A DNA stretch of 64,000 bases from Prochlorococcus sp. AG-388-D03 (lineage in GTDB: Bacteria > Cyanobacteriota > Cyanobacteriia > PCC-6307 > Cyanobiaceae). This document shows, in pieces, positions 23,983 to 35,069 of the stretch. The stretch is taken from contig QCGN01000006.1 in assembly GCA_003279875.1 (NCBI GenBank), positions 1 to 64,000 on the forward strand, read 5' to 3'. The position numbers and the translations under genes were made by a program. Below the pieces are notes generated by a model that ran no database searches, was not told the origin of the DNA, and saw only the letters and a program-made list of their open reading frames with translations. How positions within the stretch are numbered: position 1 is the first letter of the stretch; each line of letters starts with the position of its first letter.

Positions 23983-24726
23983 TTGAATAAAAACATTGTC
24001 AACTTGAAAGTTGTTTTAGTAGAACCAAACGGGCCAATAAATGTTGGAAGTATTGCTAGATTATGTTCTAATTTTGAAGTAAATGAATTAAGGATAGTTT
24101 CTCCTCAATGTGATATTTTTTCTTTAGAGGCTAAAAAAATGTCCTTAAAAGGTCAAAAATATATTGATAATTGTAGAATTTTTAATAATATTGAACAAGC
24201 AATATTTGATTGTGATTTGGTTCTTGCTACTTGTGGAAGAATTGATTTAAGTAATGATATTAAGTGTGAATACCCTGAAGCGATTTCTAAGTGGATTGCA
24301 AATTTTAAAGAAATTAAAAATTTAGCTATAGTATTCGGACGAGAGGATAGAGGGTTAACTAATAGTGAATTACTTTTTGCTCATAAAATTTTTAATATAA
24401 ATTCTTCTCCAAATTATCCTTCATTAAACCTCTCTCACGCAGTTGCAATAATTTTGTATGAATTAAATAAATGTACAACAAATAATCTAAAGAAAGATTT
24501 AAAAGTTTTTAACCTTGCATCATCAAAACAAATTTACGAATCTTTTAAAGATCTAGAAGAAATGCTTATTAGGACAGGCTATCTTTTGGAACATACCTCT
24601 TTCTCAAAAATAAGTAAGTTTAAAAAATTTATTTTAAAAGCTAAGACATCAAGTCATGAGATAAATGTCTTGAGAGGAATTGTTCACCAAATCAACTGGT
24701 TTTTAGATAATTCAAAAGGCAATTGA
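23983..24726 (+). CDS. TrmH/SpoU-family RNA methyltransferase (TrmJ-like)
   Basis: VEPNGPINVGSIARLCSNF, IVFGREDRGLTNSE, LNLSHAVAIILYEL. Confidence 0.9.
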   Translation: MNKNIVNLKVVLVEPNGPINVGSIARLCSNFEVNELRIVSPQCDIFSLEAKKMSLKGQKYIDNCRIFNNIEQAIFDCDLVLATCGRIDLSNDIKCEYPEAISKWIANFKEIKNLAIVFGREDRGLTNSELLFAHKIFNINSSPNYPSLNLSHAVAIILYELNKCTTNNLKKDLKVFNLASSKQIYESFKDLEEMLIRTGYLLEHTSFSKISKFKKFILKAKTSSHEINVLRGIVHQINWFLDNSKGN

Positions 24727-24993
24727 AATTTTGTTAGAAAAGAATCGAAGCAAAGAATTATTATTAGGTTTCAAGAACTTATTTTTTGATTCTAAGGTTG
24801 GATATATTTTTAATTAGAGTATTTACAGTTATAAAAAATTAAGTTTATAAATATTTATTTGTTATCAGAAATGAATTTAAATTTTAATAAGCTCAAGGAT
24901 AATCAAAACAATCGATTTGTTTTTGATATTTACTAATAACATTTTCTGCAGTATCATCTATTGATTATTCTTAAATAAAGTAAAACTACAGCT

Positions 24994-26082
24994 GTGAGTA
25001 CTACAAAGAAAAGAAGAGTTTTTCCTTTTACGGCAGTAATTGGTCAAGAAGAAATGAAATTAGCTCTTTTATTGAATGTTATAGACCCAAGAATTGGTGG
25101 AGTGATGATTATGGGTGATAGAGGAACTGGTAAGTCAACAACTATTAGAGCTCTTGCAGATTTGTTGCCAGCAATTGATGTCGTCAAAGACGATCCTTAT
25201 AATAGTTCTCTCATTGATCCTGATTTACAAAGTAAAGAAGTTTTAGAGAGAATTATTCAAGGAGAAAGTTTAGAGAAAGACAAAAAACAAGTGCCAATGG
25301 TTGACTTGCCTTTGGGTGCAACAGAAGACAGATTATGCGGAACTATTGATATTGAAAAGGCTTTAAGCGAAGGTATAAAAGCTTTTGAACCGGGCTTATT
25401 AGCAAAAGCTAATAGAGGATTGTTATACGTTGATGAAGTAAATCTACTAGACGATCATTTGGTTGATGTTCTTTTAGATTCAGCAGCATCTGGATGGAAT
25501 ACAGTTGAGAGGGAGGGAGTTTCAGTTAGGCATCCTGCAAGATTTGTTCTGATTGGCTCAGGCAATCCTGAAGAAGGAGAACTTAGGCCTCAATTATTAG
25601 ATAGGTTTGGAATGAGCGTTGAGGTTAAGACAGTAAGAGATGCAGAATTAAGGGTTAAAGTCGTAGATCAGAGAACTTCTTTTGATGATAATCCTGATGA
25701 ATTCTCGATAAGTGTAGAGAGGCAGCAGGATGATCTTCAGCAAAAAGTTATTAAAGCTCAGGAGATATTAAATTCAGTTCAATTGGACGATGATCTAAGA
25801 TTAAACATATCAGCTATATGTGGAGAACTTGATGTTGATGGGTTAAGAGGAGACATTGTAACTAATCGATCTGCTAGAGCAATTGCTGCCTTTGAGGGAA
25901 GAACTGAAGTGCAAGAAGAGGATATCGCAAGAGTCATTACTTGTTCTTTAAGGCATCGATTAAGAAAAGATCCTTTAGAGCAAGTCGATTCGGGTGAAAG
26001 GGTTATTCAAGCATTTTGTAAAGTCTTTGATTTTAATGGAAAAGAAAACCTTTCTAAATTTCAATTATCATCAGAAGAATAA
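24994..26082 (+). CDS. chlI: Magnesium chelatase ATPase subunit I
   Basis: [54 protein letters not shown]. Confidence 0.96.
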   Translation: MSTTKKRRVFPFTAVIGQEEMKLALLLNVIDPRIGGVMIMGDRGTGKSTTIRALADLLPAIDVVKDDPYNSSLIDPDLQSKEVLERIIQGESLEKDKKQVPMVDLPLGATEDRLCGTIDIEKALSEGIKAFEPGLLAKANRGLLYVDEVNLLDDHLVDVLLDSAASGWNTVEREGVSVRHPARFVLIGSGNPEEGELRPQLLDRFGMSVEVKTVRDAELRVKVVDQRTSFDDNPDEFSISVERQQDDLQQKVIKAQEILNSVQLDDDLRLNISAICGELDVDGLRGDIVTNRSARAIAAFEGRTEVQEEDIARVITCSLRHRLRKDPLEQVDSGERVIQAFCKVFDFNGKENLSKFQLSSEE

Positions 26083-26086
26083 TTAA

Positions 26087-26560
26087 GTGAGGATTATTGG
26101 TATAGATCCTGGATTAGGAAGAGTTGGATATGGAATTATTGAAATAAAAAATGAAAAGAAAATATTTCTTGATTGTGGTGTAATTGAAACTAACAAAAAT
26201 AATAAAGAAGAAGATAGACTTTATGAAATTTTTAATGACCTTAATACAATAATAGATCATTGGAAACCAGAAATCGCAGCGGTTGAGAAATTTTTCTTTT
26301 ATAAATCCAGTACTACAATAAGTGTCGTTCAGGCGCGTGGAGTAATTATGATGGTATTAGCTTCCAAGAAAATCAAAATTAGTGAGTACGCACCTTCCCA
26401 GGTTAAACTTACTATTGCAGGCTCAGGGAAAGCATCAAAAAAAGATGTGATTGAAGCTGTTATGTATAACTTAAATTTGAATTACGCACCAAAACCTGAT
26501 GACTCTGCAGATGCTCTAGCCATCGCCTTAACAAAATTAAATGAAGATGGAATAAATTAG
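26087..26560 (+). CDS. ruvC: Holliday junction resolvase RuvC
   Basis: [34 protein letters not shown]. Confidence 0.95.
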   Translation: MRIIGIDPGLGRVGYGIIEIKNEKKIFLDCGVIETNKNNKEEDRLYEIFNDLNTIIDHWKPEIAAVEKFFFYKSSTTISVVQARGVIMMVLASKKIKISEYAPSQVKLTIAGSGKASKKDVIEAVMYNLNLNYAPKPDDSADALAIALTKLNEDGIN

Positions 26561-26569
26561 ATATAAATT

Positions 26570-27127
26570 ATGTTGGCTTCAGAAAAAAAAAACTTAGAAA
26601 GGAAATATTTTAGGAATTTGATGCAGAAAAGCTCTTCTATTGAAAGGAGAAATGTAGAAATTAATGTTAATTCATATGTTGAGTCTTTGGATAAAAAAGG
26701 GATGATAATGAATCATATTGGTATATATTGGCCTCTTAAAAATGAGATTGATATAAGAAATCTTAAAGATAAATATTCATTAGCCTTACCAAGATGTGAA
26801 AAAAATAAGAAACTCTTATTTTGCGCATGGGATGGTAAAAAGTTAACTAAAGATTCTGAAGGAATACTTTCTCCTGATTCTTCTCGAAAATTAAGTTATA
26901 AAAGCATAAGTGTAATTTTTATACCTTGCCTTTCAGTTGATAAGAATTTGACAAGATTAGGTTATGGAGGAGGATATTTTGATAGATTTAGAGTAGATGA
27001 AAATTGGAGAGCTATACCATGTATTGGAGTATTAACTTCTAATTGTATCAGCCATCATTTATTAACCAAAGCGGATTGGGATATCCCTCTATCAGGCTTT
27101 ATTACAGAAAAAGAAATATTAGTCTAG
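26570..27127 (+). CDS. 5-formyltetrahydrofolate cyclo-ligase family protein
   Basis: RLGYGGGYFDRF motif and typical length. Confidence 0.9.
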   Translation: MLASEKKNLERKYFRNLMQKSSSIERRNVEINVNSYVESLDKKGMIMNHIGIYWPLKNEIDIRNLKDKYSLALPRCEKNKKLLFCAWDGKKLTKDSEGILSPDSSRKLSYKSISVIFIPCLSVDKNLTRLGYGGGYFDRFRVDENWRAIPCIGVLTSNCISHHLLTKADWDIPLSGFITEKEILV

Positions 27128-27163
27128 TGTGTAATTAATTAGTAATTTTAAAATTATATAAGA

Positions 27164-27589
27164 ATGGAAAAAAAAGAAACTTATATTAATTTATTTAAGC
27201 AGGTTGAGAAGCTAAAGAATGCAGAAGATCCTAAAAGAAAATATGAATATATTTTATGGTTAGGTAAAAAATTGAAAGTTCCAAATAAAAATATTTTAAT
27301 CCAAGAAAATAAAGTACAAGGATGTGTCTCTGAAGTATTTGTTAAAGCAATTTTTCAAGAAGGTAAACTTTATTGGGAAGGTTACTCTGATGCTTTGATA
27401 ACCAAGGGTTTACTAGCGTTCCTTATCAGTGGAATGAACGAGTTAACACCAAAAGAAGTTGTTAATATAAATAACAAATTTATAGAAGATACTGGCTTAA
27501 AAGCAAGCTTAACTCCCTCAAGATCTAATGGGTTTTTAAATATACTCCTTAAAATGAAGTCTCAGGCAAATGATTTTTTGTCTGAATAA
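27164..27589 (+). CDS. sufE: SufE-family sulfur acceptor
   Basis: YEYILWLGKKLK, NKVQGCVSEVFV. Confidence 0.9.
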   Translation: MEKKETYINLFKQVEKLKNAEDPKRKYEYILWLGKKLKVPNKNILIQENKVQGCVSEVFVKAIFQEGKLYWEGYSDALITKGLLAFLISGMNELTPKEVVNINNKFIEDTGLKASLTPSRSNGFLNILLKMKSQANDFLSE

Positions 27590-27625
27590 TATTATAAAAT
27601 TAAAACTTATACTAACAATATAAAG

Positions 27626-28927
27626 ATGGTAAAGTGTAAAGTTGGAATTATAGGTTTTGGAACTGTAGGTAAAGGTATTTATAGAATTTTAAAATCGAAA
27701 AATGACGTTCATCCAATTTTAAAAGATATAGAAATTGTTGGAATAGCGGTTAAAAATATTAATAAAAATAGAAATATTGAATTAGAAAAAGATTTATTAA
27801 TAAATGATCCTTATGTATTAATTGATAATCCTAATATTGATGTAATTGTAGAAGTAATGGGTGGTACTGATATAGCCAAAGATATTATTTTAAAATCTCT
27901 AAAGGCTCGAAAATCTGTAGTTACAGCTAACAAAGCAGTAATTGCAAGATATGGGAGTGAAATATATGCTACGGCTGCTAAGTATGGAGTTTATGTTTTA
28001 ACAGAAGCAGCAGTTTGCGGAGGGATTCCAATAATTGAACCTTTAAAAAGATCTTTTAAAAGTAATCAAATAAATAAAATGGTTGGGATAATAAATGGCA
28101 CAACAAATTTTATACTTACAAAAATGACAAATGAAAAGGCTGATTATAAGGAAACATTACAACTCGCTCAAAAATTAGGATTTGCAGAATTTGATCCAAC
28201 TGCTGATGTTGAAGGTCATGATGCAGCGGATAAGATTTCAATTCTTACCGAGCTCGCATTTGGAGGGGAAATTAATAGAGATTTAATTAGTACACAGGGT
28301 ATTAATCAAATAAATATTAAAGATATTGAGTATGCAAATAAACTAGGTTTTGAAATAAAACTTTTAGCCTTCTCTGAAAGAAATCATATCAACAACAATG
28401 ATTCTCTTTCCTTAAATATTTGGGTAGCCCCCTCTTTAATTCCTAAACATCATCCTCTAGCAACGGTTGATGGGGTAAATAATGCTATTTTAATTGAGGC
28501 TTATCCACTTGGAGAAATAATGTTATATGGCCCGGGTGCGGGTAGTGGTCCAACTGCAGCGTCTGTAGTATCTGATATTTTAAATCTTCAGGCTTCATTA
28601 TCAAAAAATATACCTTCAACAGATCCATTATTATCTTTTAATTTCTGGAGAAATTGTCACATAATGGATTTTAATCAAATATCTAAAAAGAATTATCTCA
28701 GAATTATTTGTTTAGATACCCCAGGCGTAATTGGTAAGATTGGAGATCTATTTGGGAAGAATGATGTCTCAATAGAATCAATTGTTCAACTTGATGCAAG
28801 TGATAATAAAGCAGAAATAGTTGTGATCACACATGAAGTGTCAAATGGTAAATTTGAAAAATCAAAGGAGGAAATAAATAACCTTTATGAGGTCGAATTA
28901 ATTGCAAGTCAATTAAGTTGTATTTGA
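27626..28927 (+). CDS. hom: Homoserine dehydrogenase
   Basis: GIIGFGTVGKGIYRIL, VTANKAVIARYG, GIINGTTNFILTKM; C-terminal ACT domain. Confidence 0.95.
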   Translation: MVKCKVGIIGFGTVGKGIYRILKSKNDVHPILKDIEIVGIAVKNINKNRNIELEKDLLINDPYVLIDNPNIDVIVEVMGGTDIAKDIILKSLKARKSVVTANKAVIARYGSEIYATAAKYGVYVLTEAAVCGGIPIIEPLKRSFKSNQINKMVGIINGTTNFILTKMTNEKADYKETLQLAQKLGFAEFDPTADVEGHDAADKISILTELAFGGEINRDLISTQGINQINIKDIEYANKLGFEIKLLAFSERNHINNNDSLSLNIWVAPSLIPKHHPLATVDGVNNAILIEAYPLGEIMLYGPGAGSGPTAASVVSDILNLQASLSKNIPSTDPLLSFNFWRNCHIMDFNQISKKNYLRIICLDTPGVIGKIGDLFGKNDVSIESIVQLDASDNKAEIVVITHEVSNGKFEKSKEEINNLYEVELIASQLSCI

Positions 28928-28989
28928 AAAAAATATTTGCAAATTTCTCTTTGGCTTGTTAAACCGAAGAAAGGAAATATAATTTAGAA

Positions 28990-29250
28990 ATGCTTTATTC
29001 AAACTTTATAGATAGTAAAAGTAATTATAAAATTGATAAAAATAACATTTGTAAAAACCTTTATAAAGGTGCTTGTGTAAAAATTAAAAATAGTCGAAAG
29101 ACATTTCAGGTTATAGGACTTAATTCAAAGAGTAAAGTTTGTTGGATTAGAGAGTGGCCTTTCGCTCTAGAATTTAACAAAACATTTTCATTGGAAATTA
29201 ATCAAATTACCTTACTAACCCTTTGCAATAATAGCGTTACTGAAAAATAA
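28990..29250 (+). CDS. Conserved hypothetical protein
   Basis: 86 aa ORF between hom and an ABC binding-protein gene. Confidence 0.65.
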   Translation: MLYSNFIDSKSNYKIDKNNICKNLYKGACVKIKNSRKTFQVIGLNSKSKVCWIREWPFALEFNKTFSLEINQITLLTLCNNSVTEK

Positions 29251-29271
29251 ATTTTTGAAATTTCAAATAAA

Positions 29272-30843
29272 ATGCAGAATAATTTTTTAATAGCTATATT
29301 CATTTTCTTTATTTCCTTTTTGCAGTACTCTTGCGTTCCTAATAACAGATCCAAAAGAATTACAATTGCAAGTTCCGGTAAAATAGAGTCTCTAGATCCT
29401 GCTAGAGCAAGTACTCTTAAATCACTTCAATTATTAAGTTCTCTTGGAGATACTTTATATGAATTAAATTCTGAAGGAGATTTAATTCCTCAATTAGCAT
29501 CAGGAATGCCAATTCTTTCAAAAGATAAATTACAAATAACAATCAATATTAGAAGAAATGTTCTTTTTCATGACGGAACTCCATTTAATGCAAAAGCTAT
29601 AAAGTTTTCTTTTGACAGATTTAAAAGAATTGGGACGATGAATTATATTTTGGGAAATAAAATAAAATCAATTGAAACACCAAGTGAATACAAGTTATTA
29701 ATTAATCTAAACAAACCATCGAGCTCTGTTAAAGGGTTATTAACAGCTATAAATTTGACACCTATCTCCCCTACTTTTTATAAAGATTATTCTGATAAAT
29801 TTTTAAATGATAAATTTGTTGGAACTGGTAAATATATATTAAAGAGATTTTCAAATGAAATTCAAATTATTGATCCTAATTTAAATTATTGGGGTAAAAA
29901 ACCGAATAATGAGGGAGTTAATTTTATAGGATATTCTAATTCCTCTTCTCTTTTTGGAGCTTTAAAAAGTAGACAAATAGATGTTCTTTTATCAAATTCG
30001 ATTGATGATAGTCAAAGAAATAATTTAAATTCTTTAAGCAAAAAGAATGATATAAAAGAAGGAAATAGTCCTGCTATAGAAATAAGTTTTATTAGTCTTA
30101 GGACTAATTCTTATCCATTTAATAATCGCAGCGTAAGGTTAGCCATTGCTAAAAGTCTTAATAGGCAATTAATTAGCGATAAAGTAAGTTATGGTTTGAG
30201 GCAACCATCAAGATCTCTTGTTCCACCTATTTTAAAAAAAAGTAAGCAGGGATTATGGCCAGAATATGATCCTATAGAAGCGAAAAATTTACTAGAAAAG
30301 GAGGGTTTCTGTAACGGTAATATTTTGAAATTACCTCTTACTTTTAGGTCTAATGTACCTTCAGATAAACTTATTGCTCTTACTTGGCAAGAAGATATAA
30401 AAAATATTTTGAAAGAATGTATTAGTATCCAACTCAACGGAGTAGAGTCTACAACAATTTATAAAAATCTAAATTTAGGGATATATACAGCTGTTATTCT
30501 TGATTGGACTGGTGCTTATTCTGATCCAGAGGCATACTTAACTCCTCTCTTAAGTTGTAGTGAATTAGATGGTGAAAGCTGTAAGAAAGGAGAATCGGTT
30601 TATAGCGGGAGTTTTTGGGCGTCAAGTAATGTTCAAAAATTATTTCTTGAGAGCGAAAAATTAAATGGTGATAAAAGATTAGCTAAATTAATTGAGATAG
30701 AAATAATAGCTTCAAAATCTGTTCCTTATATTCCGATATGGATTTCATCTCAAAAAGCTTGGTCTCAAAATGAAGTATCAAAACCTATTTTTAATGGAGC
30801 AGGAATTATTTCAATGAGCGACCTTAAATTTATTAATGAGTAG
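29272..30843 (+). CDS. Oligopeptide/dipeptide ABC transporter substrate-binding protein
   Basis: SBP family 5 pattern (FHDGTPFNAKAIKFSFDRF, FNNRSVRLAIAKSLNRQLI); lipoprotein-like N-terminus. Confidence 0.9.
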   Translation: MQNNFLIAIFIFFISFLQYSCVPNNRSKRITIASSGKIESLDPARASTLKSLQLLSSLGDTLYELNSEGDLIPQLASGMPILSKDKLQITINIRRNVLFHDGTPFNAKAIKFSFDRFKRIGTMNYILGNKIKSIETPSEYKLLINLNKPSSSVKGLLTAINLTPISPTFYKDYSDKFLNDKFVGTGKYILKRFSNEIQIIDPNLNYWGKKPNNEGVNFIGYSNSSSLFGALKSRQIDVLLSNSIDDSQRNNLNSLSKKNDIKEGNSPAIEISFISLRTNSYPFNNRSVRLAIAKSLNRQLISDKVSYGLRQPSRSLVPPILKKSKQGLWPEYDPIEAKNLLEKEGFCNGNILKLPLTFRSNVPSDKLIALTWQEDIKNILKECISIQLNGVESTTIYKNLNLGIYTAVILDWTGAYSDPEAYLTPLLSCSELDGESCKKGESVYSGSFWASSNVQKLFLESEKLNGDKRLAKLIEIEIIASKSVPYIPIWISSQKAWSQNEVSKPIFNGAGIISMSDLKFINE

Positions 30844-31858
30844 AGACTTTATTAAAATTTTAAATTATTCTTTATTAAAGATTTCTTTAATACCTTTAAT
30901 GTTATGGATTATATCTACATTAGTTTTTATTTTGCTGAGAGTTGCACCAGGTGACCCAGTTGATGCAATTCTTGGATCTGGAGCAAATGAAGCTTCAAGA
31001 GAACTTCTTCGATATAAATTAGGATTAAATGAATCTCTGCTAAGTCAATATCTAACGTTCATAAATAATATTTTGCACTTGAATTTTGGAGAATCTTTAA
31101 GTACTCAAGAACCAGTTCTTAATATTATATTGAAGTCATTACCAGCGAGTCTAGAACTAGGTATTTTTTCAATATTTTTTGCAATTCTAATAGGTTTTCC
31201 GTTAGGCTTTTTAGGTATAAGAAATAAAGGCAAAAGAGGAGATTACATCGCTAGAGTAATTTCAATCTCGTCTTATGCAATTCCTCCTTTCTGGGGAGCT
31301 ATGTTAGTTCAATTAATATTATCGGTATATTTAAGAATTTTTCCAATTGGAGGTAGGTTCCCAATAATTCATAGCCAACCTCACATAACTGGCTTTTTAG
31401 TTATAGATAGCCTTCTTGATAATAATCTTACCTATTTGAAAGATAGTTTATATCATCTTGCACTACCTTCGTTAACACTTGGTTTTCTTTTGAGCGGAAT
31501 TTTTAGTAGATCTTTAAGGATAAATTTAGACAAGACAATAAAAAGCGACTACGTAAATGCAGCTTTAACCAGAGGCATTGCAAGAAGAAAAATCATTTTA
31601 AATCATGCTTTGCCTAATGCCCTTTTGCCTATTATTACTATTTCTGGATTAACAATAGCTTCTTTAGCAGGAGGAGCGCTTCTATTTGAAGTTACTTTTT
31701 CATGGCCTGGGATAGCTTTAAGATTATATGAAGCTATTTCCCAAAGGGATTATAATGTTGTTCAAGGTATCGTAATTATTACTTCTTTATTAATTGTCTC
31801 ATTAAATCTTTTTGTTGATATTTTTATTGCTTTACTTGACCCTCGTATTGAATACTAA
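30836..31858 (+). CDS. Peptide ABC transporter permease (DppB type)
   Basis: TLVFILLRVAPGDPVDAILG, RGIARRKIILNHALPNALLPIIT. Confidence 0.92.
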   Translation: MSRDFIKILNYSLLKISLIPLMLWIISTLVFILLRVAPGDPVDAILGSGANEASRELLRYKLGLNESLLSQYLTFINNILHLNFGESLSTQEPVLNIILKSLPASLELGIFSIFFAILIGFPLGFLGIRNKGKRGDYIARVISISSYAIPPFWGAMLVQLILSVYLRIFPIGGRFPIIHSQPHITGFLVIDSLLDNNLTYLKDSLYHLALPSLTLGFLLSGIFSRSLRINLDKTIKSDYVNAALTRGIARRKIILNHALPNALLPIITISGLTIASLAGGALLFEVTFSWPGIALRLYEAISQRDYNVVQGIVIITSLLIVSLNLFVDIFIALLDPRIEY

Positions 31859-33417
31859 TTTTTGATAATTTCTTTTATGGTCTTTCTATCTAAAATATGA
31901 AAATCAAGGTTACTTTCTGTTAGGTTTTTCATGGTTTTAATACTTTCGTTCTCTATTATATTTTCGAGGAATTCAATAATAACTTTTAAAGATAAATTTT
32001 GAACTGCGTTAGGATTTGATCCAATAAAAGATTTATTAATTTTAAAAATATCATTACTATCAATATCTTTTGTATACTTATCATCTATCCTTATGGGAGA
32101 AAAATGACTTGCACCTTCAATAATTAAAAATCTATTTAAGGAATTAGGAGTAGTAGATAAAAATAATTTAAATTGCTCACTAATTAAAGGCGTAATAAGA
32201 TCATAAGTTCCTCCAATAAGTAAAACTGGAATTTCAATCCCAGAATCTTTTTCTTTTGACCAGATTAAACTTCCAAATGCATTAAATCCTACTATGGCAT
32301 TTGCCCCCTTTAAATTATTTATTTCAGGTAATTCGATTTCGTTTAATTGACATTGAAGTAGTTTTGATAAATTTGTTAATGCCAAATCTTTTAGAGCAAT
32401 ATTACATCTTTTAACCAACCCATCTTTAGGTAAATCACCTTCATATAAAAATGCGACTAAAGCACCTAATGAATGCCCCATTAAAATGTAAGAATCGTTG
32501 GCTAATCCAAATTTCCCATTATTATGAGCTTTTATTACTGCATCTAAATCTTTTATACGATACGAGAATAAATCGACACTGCTTGGAATTGCATCACTGC
32601 CTTCAAGGACTTCTAATATGGCCTGGAAATTACTTCCTTTATGATCTATAAATAATACCGGCCATCCTCTCTGACTTAATTCCGTCCCTATCCATCTGAA
32701 ATTATTAATATCTCCTCCTAGTCCAGGCATAAATATAATTAGATCTTTTTTATTTATTTCTTTGCTGTTTTTCCATATTTCTATATTTAAAGGTTCAACT
32801 CGATGAGTAGTATAAATTTTAGTTTTAACTTTTATAAGGTTTGTATTGTATTTGTTTTCTGTTTCCTCCGGAAAAAAGTTGTTAGTTTTTTCTAGTGCAT
32901 TTAATTTTTGTATTAAATTTTGTTGTTTTGCTAATTCCTTTTTCCAGGAAGATATTATTGAAATTAGATTATCAATATCTAATGAAATTTCATCTGAAGG
33001 TAAAGCCTTTAAGATGTCTAAAGTTGAAACTTCCTTTTTGACTTCCAACAAATTTTCTATGGTATTAAAAACCTTAATACCATCGTTGTCATTTGGAACC
33101 AAAATAGTGTTACTTAATTCTGTAAGAATCTTTCTACCTACCCAACTTCTTAATACTTGTATATTTAAACTTTCTTCTTTAAAAACAGGGAATTTTAAAA
33201 ATTTAGATAATTCAAATATTTTTAAAAATCCATTTTGCTTCAACCAATCTATTACTTCTGTAGAATCATTATCATAAGTTTCTAAGTTTGATAACTGATC
33301 AATAGTCAAAGGGAACGACATCTCTTCGAATTTAATATTTATTTTTTCAGCAGCTTTTGAATGATTAGCTGAATAGAAACTAAAAAAACTTAAAAAAATT
33401 ACAAAAATGAATTTCAA
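31855..33417 (-). CDS. Alpha/beta hydrolase with DUF1400-like N-terminal region
   Basis: FMPGLGGDINNFRWIGTELSQRGWPVLFIDHKGS, GHSLGALVA. Confidence 0.8.
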   Translation of the reverse strand: MKFIFVIFLSFFSFYSANHSKAAEKINIKFEEMSFPLTIDQLSNLETYDNDSTEVIDWLKQNGFLKIFELSKFLKFPVFKEESLNIQVLRSWVGRKILTELSNTILVPNDNDGIKVFNTIENLLEVKKEVSTLDILKALPSDEISLDIDNLISIISSWKKELAKQQNLIQKLNALEKTNNFFPEETENKYNTNLIKVKTKIYTTHRVEPLNIEIWKNSKEINKKDLIIFMPGLGGDINNFRWIGTELSQRGWPVLFIDHKGSNFQAILEVLEGSDAIPSSVDLFSYRIKDLDAVIKAHNNGKFGLANDSYILMGHSLGALVAFLYEGDLPKDGLVKRCNIALKDLALTNLSKLLQCQLNEIELPEINNLKGANAIVGFNAFGSLIWSKEKDSGIEIPVLLIGGTYDLITPLISEQFKLFLSTTPNSLNRFLIIEGASHFSPIRIDDKYTKDIDSNDIFKINKSFIGSNPNAVQNLSLKVIIEFLENIIENESIKTMKNLTESNLDFHILDRKTIKEIIKN

Positions 33418-33419
33418 TT

Positions 33420-34649
33420 GTGGTTAACCCGAATAAATTTCTTATTAATAAACTTTGGTGGAGTCAATTTCCTTTTCATTTAAGGTTAATTACTAAAATA
33501 AGATTTTTTGCATCATTTGGAGCAGGAGGTGTTATTTATTTAACATCCCTTATTTTCAATAATATTGGTTTATCAGCAACTGAAATTGGTCTAGGTTTTA
33601 CAATATCGGCAATTATAGGCACTTTAACAAGACTTTTTACAGGTAATTACTTAAATAAAAAGTACGAAATTCATTATCCTTTAGTTATCTCTTCATTAAT
33701 AAGCGTTGCTGCAGGGTTTTTTCTTATTATTTCAAAAGATACTTTCTTTTACATAGTTGGGCAAGCTTTTGTTGGTGCAGCGGCTGGTATATATTGGCCT
33801 ACTGCAGAGTTTGTAGTCCCATATTTTTGTCATCCTATCAATACTAGAAAAGCTTATGCTCTGGTTAGAAGTTCTGAGGCATTGGGGATATTTCTAGGAG
33901 TATTTATTGGAGGATTTATGAATAATTTCATATATCTCAAATCGATTTTTATAAATGATATATTTTGTATGTTCACAATTATTTTTTTGGTTTTAAGAAA
34001 TAAAACCTCGATTAAAAAAATATTAGAAAACTATCAAAAAAGTTCTTTAGATCTAATTAAAACTAATCAAGAAAAGTGGAACAAAAATACACTTTTAATA
34101 GTTTCATCTTTAGTTTTGATAACTACATCTCTCGCTTTAATTCAAGTAACATTACCGCTCGATCTTGTTAAGGGTGGGGTTTATAGAGATGCAATAAATG
34201 AACGAATTATTAGTTTTATAATATCTTTTCAATTAATTTTATTATTAATTATACAATGGCCAATTGGTTCATGGATATCAAAAAAAGGAAAATTGTTTGG
34301 ATTGAAATTTAGTCTTATTAACTTTTCTTTTGCTTCATTTTTATTATTTATATCTAGTTATTTAAATTTTGCTACTTTTTATTTTGTATTTATTGCAATG
34401 ATTCTTGTAGGTTTAGGCACATCTTCTTTTCTTCCAACGTCTACAGACATCGTTTTCTGCATAGCCCCTTTAAATAAAAAAGGTTATGCACTTGCACTTT
34501 TATCCCAATGTTTTGCCATGGGATATTTCTTTGGGCCATTCATTTCTGGGAGGGTTTTAGATTTTTTCGGTTATGCCTCAATAATTTGGGGAGCAATTTC
34601 CTTTTTCTGTTTTTTAATGTTTGCAATAATATTTAAGAAATTATTTTAA
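33420..34649 (+). CDS. Major facilitator superfamily transporter
   Basis: About 12 hydrophobic segments; AGIYWPTAEFVVPY; GTG start. Confidence 0.82.
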   Translation: MVNPNKFLINKLWWSQFPFHLRLITKIRFFASFGAGGVIYLTSLIFNNIGLSATEIGLGFTISAIIGTLTRLFTGNYLNKKYEIHYPLVISSLISVAAGFFLIISKDTFFYIVGQAFVGAAAGIYWPTAEFVVPYFCHPINTRKAYALVRSSEALGIFLGVFIGGFMNNFIYLKSIFINDIFCMFTIIFLVLRNKTSIKKILENYQKSSLDLIKTNQEKWNKNTLLIVSSLVLITTSLALIQVTLPLDLVKGGVYRDAINERIISFIISFQLILLLIIQWPIGSWISKKGKLFGLKFSLINFSFASFLLFISSYLNFATFYFVFIAMILVGLGTSSFLPTSTDIVFCIAPLNKKGYALALLSQCFAMGYFFGPFISGRVLDFFGYASIIWGAISFFCFLMFAIIFKKLF

Positions 34650-34671
34650 AATTTATTTCAAATAAAAATTT

Positions 34672-35046
34672 TTATTTATTTTCTATTTCAATAATTCTTC
34701 TCTCTCTAAGAAATAAGAAAAAAGGAGCAGAGAAAGCAAATGCTATTAAAAAAGTTCCAATGTAAACAATCCACATATTTTTTATATTCAATTTTTTTGA
34801 CTCATTTACTATCCAAATAAAAACGGCACTAGCACCCACTAATAAATCTCTAGAAATTGATTGAGCTGCAGGATTTGCATTTGCTAATGAAATAAAGTTC
34901 TTAATATCAAAACTATTCCCATATTCAATTGCAAAATCAAAATTTGCCATCATAGGAAGTATTGCTCCAAGTATTGATAGAGATAGGTAAAGATAGGAAA
35001 GTGCTTTTTTATTATTTTTTAATGTGTTTAATGAATTCATATACAA
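34672..35046 (-). CDS. DUF2834-like membrane protein
   Basis: ANPAAQSISRDLLVGASAVFIWIV with multiple TM segments. Confidence 0.75.
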   Translation of the reverse strand: MYMNSLNTLKNNKKALSYLYLSLSILGAILPMMANFDFAIEYGNSFDIKNFISLANANPAAQSISRDLLVGASAVFIWIVNESKKLNIKNMWIVYIGTFLIAFAFSAPFFLFLRERRIIEIENK

Positions 35047-35069
35047 ATGATATTTATCCTAATAATAGT

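Noticed and set aside
32451-33277. + strand ORFs 32451-32651 and 32846-33277
   Set aside because: Antisense to the alpha/beta hydrolase gene 31855-33417
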